A stretch of DNA of 64,000 bases, taken from NCBI GenBank assembly GCA_035308905.1, contig DATGFS010000011.1, positions 1 through 64,000 of the forward strand, read 5' to 3'. The stretch's first letter is position 1, and each line of letters opens with the position of its first letter. Below the pieces are notes generated by a model. It saw only the letters and a list, made by a program, of their open reading frames with translations. It was not told the origin of the DNA and did no database searches. The stretch is from a bacterium. Lineage in GTDB: Bacteria > Sysuimicrobiota > Sysuimicrobiia > Sysuimicrobiales > Segetimicrobiaceae. The position numbers and the translations under genes were made by a program. This document shows, piece after piece, positions 46,277 through 54,558 of this stretch.

Positions 46277-47395
46277 TCAAGACAGACGACTAGGCGACGT
46301 CGCCTGGCGCGCATCAGCCGCCCCCCGGTTCGTCGCCGCCACCCGGTTTCCGCCGCCGCGCTTGGCCTCGTACAGGGCGGCGTCGGCCCGAACAAGGATC
46401 GCGTCGGCGGTGTCCCCGGATTCATAGACGGCGACGCCGAAGCTCGCGGTGATCCATGCCCGGTCGCCCGCCATGGGACGCTCGCGAAGCGACTCACAGA
46501 TCTCTTCGGCAAGACGCGCCGCTTCCGCAATGCTGTTGCCTGGAGCGAGGATCAGAAACTCCTCTCCGCCCATCCGACCCACGACATCGGTCGCGCGCAG
46601 GCGACGCCGCACATGACGGGCCAGAGCAACCAGGACCCGGTCCCCGGTCTGATGACCGTACACATCGTTGACGTCCTTGAAGTGGTCGAGGTCGAACTCG
46701 ATCACAGCGAGGGGTAATCCAAATCGTGTTGCCACCGCGGTCTCCCGATTGAGTTCCGCCATCAGACTGCGCCGGTTTGGAAGTTCGGTCAGCGCGTCCG
46801 TGTGGGCCATCCTCTCGAGAACCTCCTGGGCGGCCAGGGATTCCACGGACTTTTCCCGCTGCCGAGCCAGCTCTGCGAGAACAATGCTCACGGCGGCGCT
46901 GGTGAGCAAAAGTGCCCCTGTTGGGCCGAGCGTGGCCAGCGCGGCTGCGGGGCCTCGGACGGTCCATAAGACGGCCGGCGGAACGACCACGGCCAGGTAA
47001 TATGTGATAATCGCGATCCGGCGACAAACCGCCCCCTCGACGAGAAGCCACGTCGTGATGAGGACGATGGGTGCCCACGCCGCAACCACTTCGACCGTCC
47101 GTCCGTTCCCGAACGCCGGTGGGCGGGTGAAGAATAAGATCCCAAGCTGAATCGCAAGATACGTCTGAGTGAGCGCGGTGATGCCAATTCTGAAACCCGG
47201 GGCGCTCGGGCGCCTAAGGACGGCGGTCAGTGCGCTCCAAAGACATCCGGCCGCGACCGCGAGTCCGAGTAATTGGACCAGCGGCCGGGGATGCCCGAGC
47301 GTGAGTGGCACCAGCGCACACAGAGCTCCTACTACGAGGACAATAGACAGCAGACCGCGTGGCTCCCCTTTAGCCGCCTCGCGCAAGTCGGTCAT
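46277..47395 (-). CDS. Diguanylate cyclase (membrane sensor with GGDEF domain)
   Basis: 372 residues. Five to six membrane segments fill residues 15-175 (7TM-like input, no periplasmic domain). A coiled stretch follows, then GGDEF with AHTDALTELPNRRSLMAELN, FDLDHFKDVNDVYGHQTGD and active site RMGGEEF (276-280). An inhibitory I-site RATD (267-270) lies five residues before it, so the enzyme should make c-di-GMP and be feedback-inhibited. Single gene. It may feed the Tad pilus region. Confidence 0.9.
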   Translation of the reverse strand: MTDLREAAKGEPRGLLSIVLVVGALCALVPLTLGHPRPLVQLLGLAVAAGCLWSALTAVLRRPSAPGFRIGITALTQTYLAIQLGILFFTRPPAFGNGRTVEVVAAWAPIVLITTWLLVEGAVCRRIAIITYYLAVVVPPAVLWTVRGPAAALATLGPTGALLLTSAAVSIVLAELARQREKSVESLAAQEVLERMAHTDALTELPNRRSLMAELNRETAVATRFGLPLAVIEFDLDHFKDVNDVYGHQTGDRVLVALARHVRRRLRATDVVGRMGGEEFLILAPGNSIAEAARLAEEICESLRERPMAGDRAWITASFGVAVYESGDTADAILVRADAALYEAKRGGGNRVAATNRGAADARQATSPSRLS

Positions 47396-47671
47396 GACAA
47401 TTTTTGCAGTCTACCAGAAAATCGCAACGTCTTCGCCCCAGGGACGCCGGTGGATGCGACCGAGATCACCGGCCGGCGTCGAGTCTATAAGCGAGCCTTA
47501 CGGCGGAGTCAGGTTGGCAACCCAGGCGGTGAGCTGCGCGGTGATGTGCTGCAGCAAACTACCCAACCCGCCCGCCGTCGCGATGAGCGCGAGGACCAAC
47601 CCGAGGCTCAGCAACACAAGTTCGGACGTTCCATGACCGCCCCCGCCCGGACGATGTTGAGTGTACACCTG

Positions 47672-47929
47672 TCACCCAGCCCGACTGGCGCGGAGAATGG
47701 CTTCCTCAACGATTTCGATCACGATTTCATGGGGCAGGCGATCCGTAGCGCGTGCGCGTTCCCGGCAATAGTCGGAGACGCGCGGAGAGAAGCCGAATCC
47801 GTTAATCGACTTCAGCGATAGCTCGAACTGAGCCCGCTTCCAGGCCCCTCGGTGCGAGGAATCACGCCGATCTCGGCGAAAGTCTGCGTCAGACGTAGTC
47901 CCGCCCTCCCTATCCCTGAGCCGAGTCAT
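47672..47929 (-). CDS. Small RHH-like protein, paralogue B
   Basis: 85 residues. WKRAQFELSLKSINGFGFSP then VSDYCRERARATDRLPHEIV and IEIVEEAILRA closely mirror paralogue A at 38794-39027 (W-x-R-x-QFE-x-S, GFGF, YCR-x-RAR-x-T-x-RLPHEI). The N-terminus is longer and Arg/Asp-rich. Stand-alone gene. The shared core suggests one family of small regulators in this genome. Confidence 0.6.
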   Translation of the reverse strand: MTRLRDREGGTTSDADFRRDRRDSSHRGAWKRAQFELSLKSINGFGFSPRVSDYCRERARATDRLPHEIVIEIVEEAILRASRAG

Positions 47930-48039
47930 GCCCTCGGGAAGCGGGTTTTAGACCTATCAACCGAGCGTTGATGGTAACCGAAGTTACTTTTTAGGCGCAC
48001 GGGCCGGACGCGGGGCATTTCTGCCCGCGCCACTCGGAC

Positions 48040-48057
48040 AGTGGCCGCGCGGCCACT
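48040..48057 (-). terminator. 18-bp perfect palindrome after the HTTM gene
   Basis: AGTGGCCGCGCGGCCACT, 12 bases after the HTTM-DCC stop on the minus strand. It would form a hairpin with a four-base loop. No T-run follows, so the role (terminator, mRNA end or protein site) is open. Confidence 0.4.
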
Positions 48058-48068
48058 CTACTTCAGCG

Positions 48069-49391
48069 TCACCTGCCGACGGCGCGCGGCGGCGCGCTTG
48101 TTGGAACAGCCCCATCGGCGGACCGCGGGCGCCCGTCGCCGTGCACTTCGCACGTGCCGAGATGACACGCCCGGGGGTCCGGGATAATCCTGCGATTCTC
48201 CGCGAGGTAACGATAGGCGCGGTCGCCCCAGCCGGACCAGGCGATCACGGCGAGGAGCGGCCGCACGGGCCACAGAAGCGGAAGTTGCCGAGCCAGGACC
48301 CGGATGGCCTGGAACCCTCCGACGACCTGCCCCCGGCGAAGATCGACGAGCACCATCTCGGTCTCGAGTCGCGCCGGTGTGAGGTCGGGCGGGACGGGGA
48401 CGGCCGGATCGCGGAACGAGACAATCTCCACGCGCCCCCGCCAGTCAAGGTTGGCCAGGACGCGGGCCGTCGCGCGGCACGTCGGACAGAAGCCGTCGAT
48501 ATAGAGGCGCGCGGCCGGGGCCGTTCCGCGGACGCGCGCACGGACCCACTGCCTTAGGGTCGCATACTCTCTATCGGTGATCAGGAACAGGTCCATGCCG
48601 ATCATGAGCGTCCCGAACGCCCACAGCCCCATGAAGATCGCGGTCAAGAAGTGAAATATCATGCCCCACACCAGCCAGGGAACCCTGAACGGCGACAGGA
48701 TCGCGACGGGAAACATAATCGGGTAGACGACCGAAATATACGTACCCGGCGTCACGATCCAGGGAGATTGCGTGATGTGCTGGAAAAGCGGCGACGAGAA
48801 TAGCGCGGACTGGCTGCCGTAATACAACGCCGTGCCGTGCTGCCACTCCTCGCCAAACCCCTTGGCGAATCCGGCGAAGAAATACAAAATGGCAACCTGC
48901 GCCGCGATCGCGAGGACCCCGATGTTGTGAATCCAGACGCGCAGGGCGCCCGGCGGGACCTGCGCGCGCGGCGGCAGCGTGAGGAGCATGTAGGTGAGCG
49001 CAAGCCGCGTGAGGTCGTCGTCCCCCTGACTGAAGGGAAGCCGCCACACGAGCAGCGAGAAACCGGCCAGCGCCAGAAAGACCGACGCATAAAAGCTGCG
49101 GCCGGCGAGGAGACCAAGGGCGCCGAGGCCGATCGCCGCCAGCACCGTGTGCGTGCCGGCACTGGTCCGAAAGACAGCATCGAGAACTCCGCCGGCACGC
49201 GCGCCAAACAGGCCGACGTACGACTGGCCCGCCGCGACGCCGTTCGGGCCCCATAACGCGTCTGCAAGCGGCCAGTAAATGATCGCCTTGAAGAGCAGCG
49301 CGCAGCCGAGCAGGACCTGCATGATCCGGAGACCGGCGCGTTGATGGGGATGATGGGCGAGCCAGCGCCACCCCGCGCGGACGGGGCTCAC
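48069..49391 (-). CDS. HTTM-domain membrane protein fused to DCC thiol-oxidoreductase domain
   Basis: 440 residues. The first two thirds are polytopic (LRIMQVLLGCALLFKAIIYW, DDLTRLALTYMLLTL and YFFAGFAKGFGEEWQHGTAL), matching the HTTM domain shared with vitamin-K gamma-carboxylase and SdpB. The C-terminal DUF393/DCC domain has LYIDGFCPTCRATARVLANL with the CPTC redox pair. The GTG start overlaps the upstream TAG by one base. HTTM proteins are often linked to peptide modification or toxin maturation. Confidence 0.8.
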   Translation of the reverse strand: MSPVRAGWRWLAHHPHQRAGLRIMQVLLGCALLFKAIIYWPLADALWGPNGVAAGQSYVGLFGARAGGVLDAVFRTSAGTHTVLAAIGLGALGLLAGRSFYASVFLALAGFSLLVWRLPFSQGDDDLTRLALTYMLLTLPPRAQVPPGALRVWIHNIGVLAIAAQVAILYFFAGFAKGFGEEWQHGTALYYGSQSALFSSPLFQHITQSPWIVTPGTYISVVYPIMFPVAILSPFRVPWLVWGMIFHFLTAIFMGLWAFGTLMIGMDLFLITDREYATLRQWVRARVRGTAPAARLYIDGFCPTCRATARVLANLDWRGRVEIVSFRDPAVPVPPDLTPARLETEMVLVDLRRGQVVGGFQAIRVLARQLPLLWPVRPLLAVIAWSGWGDRAYRYLAENRRIIPDPRACHLGTCEVHGDGRPRSADGAVPTSAPPRAVGR

Positions 49392-50098
49392 TAACGCACT
49401 TCCACGGCGGGTACCGGCATAGGCGACCGGGTTGGATCTGCGGCATAGACGCCGATCAAGGTGTCGCGAACCTCCCGCCGTCCGGAGCCTCGGTCGGGCC
49501 ACGGCGTCGCGAACTGGTCGTGGATCTTTAACGCCATCGCGTTGTATTTCGGCGCCGGGAAGCGAGCATTGACAAATTCCGAGCCAAGACGCCACAAGTA
49601 GAGAATGGCCTGCTGGCGCGCCTGGACGTGCGCGGCCTTCGCGGCCTCGCAGGCTTTCGCGCCCTCCTCGCGGCACGGGTAGAGGTACCGGAAACTCGCG
49701 GGATCTCCGTCCAGATAATCAACCATCTCCACGATGTGGAAATGGCCCAACGCTTCGTCGTATGAAAACGGCATACGCTGTCTGTGCTCCCACAGCGCTC
49801 TGGTGAGGTCATACCACCCCGTCTTCGGTACACCGAGCCGGCCCACGGCAGCCGACTCAGCCGGGGTCAGCGGCCGAATCATCAGTGAAAGGTTGTCCGA
49901 CATCGGGTCGGGGGCGAAGAGGCCCCAACCCTGAGCGAAATACTTGTCGATGTAAGCATTCAGGATCGGCGCGAGAGCGCGGCGGACAGGATTATTATAG
50001 AGAACGTACACGCCCGTCAGCGCAAAGTGGAACACCAGCCACGCCAGCAGCGTGACGCGGAGTCCATTGGCCGCCCAAACGCGGATTCGAGAGATCAT
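49391..50098 (-). CDS. DUF5819-like (SdpA-like) membrane-anchored protein
   Basis: 235 residues. One N-terminal membrane helix (LRVTLLAWLVFHFALTGVYV) is followed by LNAYIDKYFAQGWGLFAPDP, the conserved Gln-x-Trp-x-Leu-Phe-Ala-Pro block of DUF5819. A mostly soluble domain follows. DUF5819 and HTTM proteins are regular neighbours. The pair resembles the SdpA/SdpB maturation genes of the Bacillus sporulation-delaying toxin, but that comparison is inferred. Confidence 0.65.
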   Translation of the reverse strand: MISRIRVWAANGLRVTLLAWLVFHFALTGVYVLYNNPVRRALAPILNAYIDKYFAQGWGLFAPDPMSDNLSLMIRPLTPAESAAVGRLGVPKTGWYDLTRALWEHRQRMPFSYDEALGHFHIVEMVDYLDGDPASFRYLYPCREEGAKACEAAKAAHVQARQQAILYLWRLGSEFVNARFPAPKYNAMALKIHDQFATPWPDRGSGRREVRDTLIGVYAADPTRSPMPVPAVEVR

Positions 50099-50208
50099 TC
50101 TAGCGCGCCCGCCCGAATTCTCTTAGTCGGCGACACAACAAGACCGGCGGCGGCCACGCGCGGCCGCCGCCGGTCATCTTCCCGATCTGGGGTTGGAGTG
50201 CCTGCCGC

Positions 50209-50802
50209 CTAGTGAGTATTCCCGTGTTCTTGCGTGTTGCCCTGACCGTGCCCGTTGTTATCGCCCTTGCCGGAATCGCCCGCCTCACCTTTGCCGTGGC
50301 TCGTCGTGCTGGTGCCGCCGGTCGTCCCACCCGTGGTCCCGCCGGTCGTCCCACCCGTGGTCCCGCCGGTCGTTCCACCCGTGGTCCCGATACCGTGATG
50401 AGTGTCATCGTCAATAACCGGCGAATCCGCCGAGACGTCGCCGCGGACCGGGAACACGAGGAGGGTGATCCGCCCGGCGATCTGCTGTGAACCCACCGGC
50501 GTCGAGAGGATAACCGCCGGTGTGCCGACAAAGCGGTCGAGAACAGTCGGCGATATCTTCTCGGTTCCCGCCCACACGCCCGTGCTGTCACGCAGCACGA
50601 CGTACGACTGCGTCCCGCTCGGCGTCGTCATCGTCACCGTAAGCGTCACACAGCTCGGATCGTTGCAGGCTACCGTCGCCAGGATACCCTGTGTTGTATT
50701 GATTGGAGTTGGAGCCGGCTGCGCGCTGGCGATGCGGTTTAGCCCAAACCACGCGACCGCGAGAATGATAGCTACCGCACCCACACGCCTCAGGTCAAAC
50801 AT
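50209..50802 (-). CDS. Secreted protein with Thr/Gly tandem-repeat tail
   Basis: 197 residues from ATG 50802, preceded by GGGGGAGGAAC. The signal peptide FDLRRVGAVAIILAVAWFGL ends near residue 28. A beta-rich domain follows (GILATVACNDPSCVTLTVTM, SYVVLRDSTGVWAGTEKISP, GRITLLVFPVRGDV) resembling an OB/DUF5666-type fold with two Cys. The tail is Thr-Gly repeats and a Gly/His-rich end. It lies 110 bases upstream of, and on the same strand as, the DUF5819-HTTM pair, so it might be their substrate. Confidence 0.6.
   Translation of the reverse strand: MFDLRRVGAVAIILAVAWFGLNRIASAQPAPTPINTTQGILATVACNDPSCVTLTVTMTTPSGTQSYVVLRDSTGVWAGTEKISPTVLDRFVGTPAVILSTPVGSQQIAGRITLLVFPVRGDVSADSPVIDDDTHHGIGTTGGTTGGTTGGTTGGTTGGTTGGTSTTSHGKGEAGDSGKGDNNGHGQGNTQEHGNTH
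50317..50388 (+). repeat. Three 24-bp tandem repeats in a coding region
   Basis: Three near-identical copies (one T for C) of a 24-base unit starting GCCGGTCGTCCCACCCGTGG, which encodes Gly-Thr-Thr-Gly-Gly-Thr-Thr-Gly on the minus strand in the tail of the secreted protein. Copy number may vary by replication slippage without changing frame. Confidence 0.85.
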
Positions 50803-51136
50803 AACAGTTCCTCCCCCGTCAAATGACCACATCCGCTACCTAGTACGCTTGAACCTAGGGTACCTGCTGCGAGGCAGTCTTCAAAGGGTGGGAACACCGA
50901 TAAGACTTTGCGTCTCTCGGCAGGGATGAAGCAGTATGATCAGCGGGTTTTCCCTGGTATATGGGTGCTGGTGCCCCCGATACCAACCGGTTATGCGGGC
51001 GTTCCCAACATCGACCGCCATCCATTGGGTTTGTCGGGGGGGTGACATGCTCATTACGAAGGGAGGTTCCACAGGGCCGCGTTGCACGGGCGTCGAAAAA
51101 AGCTCTCAAAATGCGCCCTTCGCGATATTTCCGCCG

Positions 51137-53059
51137 ATGACGCGACGAGCAGTCCGGAAGGGGCAGAAGGCCGGCTCACCGGACGGCACGTCCCCTGCCC
51201 TTGTCGACGAGTCGTCGTACGCGGTCGTGCTGATCGGGGGCGACAGCCGGATAGGGTACGTTTCCCCGCAGGCGGTACAGATCACCGGCTATCGCGCCGA
51301 CGAACTGATCGGCATTGACACGTTCACGCTCATTCATCCGGACGATCAGGAACGGATGCGCGGGCTTTTCGCCGCGTTGCTGTCGCGACCCGGCGCCACC
51401 GTAGCGGCGGAATGCCGCGGCGTTCGAAAGGACGGCTCCGTCTGGCGGGCGGCGGCGCGAGGGACCAATCTGATCGACGATCCCGGGGTCCGGGCGATCG
51501 CGGTCACCTACCGCGACATCACCGAGAAGCAACACGCCGGGGACGCGCGGCGGACCCCGGAGGAAGCATTCCGCGACAGCGAGGAGCGCAGCCGCCTGAT
51601 TCTCGCCTCCGCGCGCCAGGCCTATATCGCCATCGATGCCGGCGGCGTGATCACGGAATGGAACACCGCGGCTCAGTTCACATTCGGGTGGACCCGCGCG
51701 GAAGCGGTGGGACGCGAACTGGCGGCGCTCATCATTCCGCCGCGCTACCGCGAGGCCCACATCAACGGGTTGAAGCGGTTCGGCGAAACCGGCGAAGCCC
51801 GCATCGTTGGCAGGCGGAACGAGTTTCCGGCGCTGCACCGTGACGGGCACGAGTTTCCGGTGGAGTTCTCGATTTCGGTGCTGCGTCAGGGCGGCGCGTA
51901 TTCGTTTCACGCATTCGTCGCCGACTTGACCGTGCGCGCGCGGATGGAAGCTGCGCTGCGCGAAGGCGAGGCGCGCATCCGGTCAATCGTGGAGTCTACC
52001 TCGGAGGGCATCATGTTCGTCTCGTCGGACGGACGGGTGGCTTCCGTGAACCGCCGCGCGCAGGAGATGCTGGCGGTGGATCACGCGACCACCGAAGGAA
52101 TCAGTTTTGCCGCTGTGCTCGCCCGGATCGGATTTCGCGAGCAAGATCAGCGCGCGCTCAGCGCCGCGGCGCAGGCAGTGCTCGGCGGCCTCGAAGAAGA
52201 CTACCAGGGCGATGTGGAACTCCCGGCCCGGCGCTTGGTCGTCCACTGGGTCGCGCGGGCCGCTCGCGACAGCACCGGCTTCTTGACCGGATTGACCTTC
52301 ACGCTCAGGGACGTGACCCAGGAGCGCGAGGTCGGCCGGATGAAATCCGAGTTCGTTTCGTTCGTCACCCATCAACTCCGGACGCCGCTTGCCGGGACCA
52401 AGTGGCTGCTGGAGCTGGCCGCGGATGCCGAGGATGCCCGCGATGTGCGCGGGTACATTCAGGACGCCCGCGAGGTCAACGAACGGATGGTCCGCCTGGT
52501 CAACGACCTGCTGGACCTGTCGCGCCTCGAGACCGGTGCCCTGCACGTCGATGTGGAGATGACCGACCTGGGTGCGCTCACGCGCAGCGTGGCCAGCGAA
52601 CTTCAGTCGGTGATCCGGCAGAAAGAGCACACACTGTCGATCGTCGGCGCGTGCGATGTTCCGCCGGTCCCGACCGATCCGAAACTGCTCCGCCAGGTCT
52701 TCAGCAACCTGCTCGCCAACGCGGTCAAGTACACGCCGCCGGGAGGGACGATCCGCGTCACGATCCGCCGGGACAGCGAGCAGGTCACTTGGTCCGTGAA
52801 GGACACCGGCATCGGCATCCCGGCGCGCGATATTCCGCTGTTGTTCCAGAAGTTCTACCGTGCCGAAAATGCGCTCGCGATCAACGCTGAAGGCACCGGT
52901 CTCGGGCTCGCGCTCGTCCGCCTCATCACGGAACGCCTCGGCGGCCGTGTGTGGTGCGAATCTGAGGAAGGACAGGGGACGACCTTTTTCTGTGTCCTGC
53001 CGCTCGCGAGGGGGCCGGCCGATGGTGACGCCGCGGCGCACGCAAGTCCTAATCGTTGA
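51137..53059 (+). CDS. Multi-PAS sensor histidine kinase
   Basis: About 640 residues. There are three PAS-type units (RIGYVSPQAVQITGYRADEL; GGVITEWNTAAQFTFGWTRA; GRVASVNRRAQEMLAVDHAT). A HisKA H-box FVTHQLRTPLAG and HATPase motifs follow: N box FSNLLANAVKY, G1 KDTGIGIP and G2 EGTGLGLALV. No membrane segment, so it is a cytoplasmic sensor. ATG 51137 is one option. ATG 51047 after GGGGGG and a start at 50936 are also in frame. The end overlaps the response-regulator gene by 38 bases. Confidence 0.88.
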   Translation: MTRRAVRKGQKAGSPDGTSPALVDESSYAVVLIGGDSRIGYVSPQAVQITGYRADELIGIDTFTLIHPDDQERMRGLFAALLSRPGATVAAECRGVRKDGSVWRAAARGTNLIDDPGVRAIAVTYRDITEKQHAGDARRTPEEAFRDSEERSRLILASARQAYIAIDAGGVITEWNTAAQFTFGWTRAEAVGRELAALIIPPRYREAHINGLKRFGETGEARIVGRRNEFPALHRDGHEFPVEFSISVLRQGGAYSFHAFVADLTVRARMEAALREGEARIRSIVESTSEGIMFVSSDGRVASVNRRAQEMLAVDHATTEGISFAAVLARIGFREQDQRALSAAAQAVLGGLEEDYQGDVELPARRLVVHWVARAARDSTGFLTGLTFTLRDVTQEREVGRMKSEFVSFVTHQLRTPLAGTKWLLELAADAEDARDVRGYIQDAREVNERMVRLVNDLLDLSRLETGALHVDVEMTDLGALTRSVASELQSVIRQKEHTLSIVGACDVPPVPTDPKLLRQVFSNLLANAVKYTPPGGTIRVTIRRDSEQVTWSVKDTGIGIPARDIPLLFQKFYRAENALAINAEGTGLGLALVRLITERLGGRVWCESEEGQGTTFFCVLPLARGPADGDAAAHASPNR

Positions 53060-53408
53060 GGACGACGAGTTTCTCGGGAAGGCCTGTCACGACACGCTGC
53101 GGCGAGACGGGTACCAAGTGGTCGTGGCACATGACGGCGAGGAGGCGCTACGGAAAGTAAAGGCAGACCTCCCGGACGTCGTCCTGCTCGACTGGCTGCT
53201 GCCCAAAGTGCCCGGCCTGGAAGTACTCCGGGCGCTCAAGACCGATGCCCGCTCTCGCGACGTGCCGGTTCTTGTACTCTCCAACTCGTCCCGCGAGGAA
53301 GACCGGGAGCGGGCTTTGGCACTCGGAGCGGCCGGGTATCTGATCAAGGCAGACCTATCCCTCCGCGATCTGCGCTGCCGCGTCAAGAATGTCCTGAAGG
53401 TCTCTTGA
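53022..53408 (+). CDS. Single-domain response regulator A (CheY-like)
   Basis: 128 residues. The acidic pocket VEDDEF, the phospho-acceptor Asp57 in VVLLDWLLPK, the switch VLSNSS and the Lys of IKADL are all present. No output domain, so it acts through a partner or as a phosphate sink. It begins inside the histidine kinase gene end and is the probable partner of that kinase. Confidence 0.9.
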   Translation: MVTPRRTQVLIVEDDEFLGKACHDTLRRDGYQVVVAHDGEEALRKVKADLPDVVLLDWLLPKVPGLEVLRALKTDARSRDVPVLVLSNSSREEDRERALALGAAGYLIKADLSLRDLRCRVKNVLKVS

Positions 53409-53409
53409 G

Positions 53410-53832
53410 GTGCCGGCGCCCGGCGCGGCCAAAGACGACGGGAGCCGGACGATCCTGCTCGTCGAGGACGACCGGCTGCTGCGCAAGGCGGCTGAGAGCG
53501 CCCTGCGGCAGCGAGGATTTCGGGTGTTGACGGCGACAAACGGCGACGAAGCACTGCGGACGGCGGCGGCGGAGATCCCGAATCTGGTACTGCTCGACCT
53601 CGTCATGCCGGGTCTGCCGGGCTACCAGGTCCTGAGAGCGCTGAAGGACAACGACGCGACCGCGGCCATTCCGGTCGTGGTCCTCACAAACCTCGGCCAG
53701 GACTCGGACGTGCAGCGGGCTCTCGACGCGGGGGCGGTCGCCTATGCGATCAAGAGCAACCTTGCCCTCAAGGAGCTTGTTGCCCTCATCCGACGGGTCC
53801 TGCTTACTCCCGGACCGCCTCCAGGTACTTGA
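53410..53832 (+). CDS. Single-domain response regulator B (CheY-like)
   Basis: 140 residues with a GTG start one base after the stop of regulator A. ILLVEDDRLL, Asp63 in LVLLDLVMPGL, VVLTN and IKSNL complete the receiver site. Together with regulator A and the kinase it forms a three-gene operon, with a branched phosphorelay the likely arrangement. The end overlaps a convergent NarL-type regulator by 29 bases. Confidence 0.9.
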   Translation: MPAPGAAKDDGSRTILLVEDDRLLRKAAESALRQRGFRVLTATNGDEALRTAAAEIPNLVLLDLVMPGLPGYQVLRALKDNDATAAIPVVVLTNLGQDSDVQRALDAGAVAYAIKSNLALKELVALIRRVLLTPGPPPGT

Positions 53833-54475
53833 GAACCGCCCGCACGCGCGGCTGGACCGAGGAATTCTGCCGGTCGATCTCCAGGCGCTGGTAGATCTGG
53901 TTGATCTGGTTCTCTACCGATTTCTCGGTGATGTACAGGCCCTGCGCGATGCCCGCGTTGGTAAAGCCCTGGGCCATGTGCGCGAGGATCTCGCGCTGCC
54001 GGGGGGTCAGATTGGCGAGATCGCCGGCGATTTTCTTCGGGACGCCCCGGACGATCTCGGGATCCAGCACGACGAGACCGCGGGCTGCCCCTTCGATGGC
54101 GCGCACGAGCGAGCCGATGTCCGACACTGACTTCTTGAGCAGATATGCCCAGCCGGCGGTAACCTCGCGCGCAACGGTGACCGCGAAATAGGGCTCGGCA
54201 TGGTTGGACAGCCAGACAATGCCGATGTCCGGCTGCCGGCTTTTGACCGACAGCCCGACCTGCAGGCCGCTCACTCCGCCTCGCAACTCGATGTCCAGCG
54301 TCGCAACGTTGGGGTGCGTGTCGAGGATGCACTGCTGGGCCTCGTTCGCATCGGCCAGGGCGGCGACGACGTGGAACGTCGGCACGGAGGACAAGGCATT
54401 GACAAGAAGATCACGGTACAGATCTTCGTCTTCGGCGATAACAATGGTAATCTTGTCTCGGCGTTCTTCGGGCAT
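53804..54475 (-). CDS. NarL-type response regulator A
   Basis: 223 residues. The receiver has ITIVIAEDEDLYRDLLVNAL, Asp61 in VATLDIELRGG and LLKKS. The C-terminal LuxR-type HTH is LTPRQREILAHMAQGFTNAG, IAQGLYITEKSVENQINQIY and QRLEID. It is paralogous to the regulator at 57823-58689: IAEDEDL-x-RDLL, LDIELRG, DIGIVWLS and SGWAYLL/AGWAYLL recur. Divergent from the degenerate kinase gene 84 bases away, which is probably its partner. Confidence 0.9.
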   Translation of the reverse strand: MPEERRDKITIVIAEDEDLYRDLLVNALSSVPTFHVVAALADANEAQQCILDTHPNVATLDIELRGGVSGLQVGLSVKSRQPDIGIVWLSNHAEPYFAVTVAREVTAGWAYLLKKSVSDIGSLVRAIEGAARGLVVLDPEIVRGVPKKIAGDLANLTPRQREILAHMAQGFTNAGIAQGLYITEKSVENQINQIYQRLEIDRQNSSVQPRVRAVLKYLEAVRE

Positions 54476-54558
54476 AAGTCTCCCGGACCAAGAGTTCCGT
54501 CCATAAGCACGCAACAGCGCGCAGGTGTTCGGTAAGTCACCGTGAAAACCCTGCCCCC

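Noticed and set aside
46277-47395. Degenerate cyclase like the one at 59443-60426
   Set aside because: GGEEF and the I-site RATD are intact here, so this one should be active.
50317-50388. CRISPR array
   Set aside because: The 24-bp units are directly adjacent with no spacers and lie in a coding frame.
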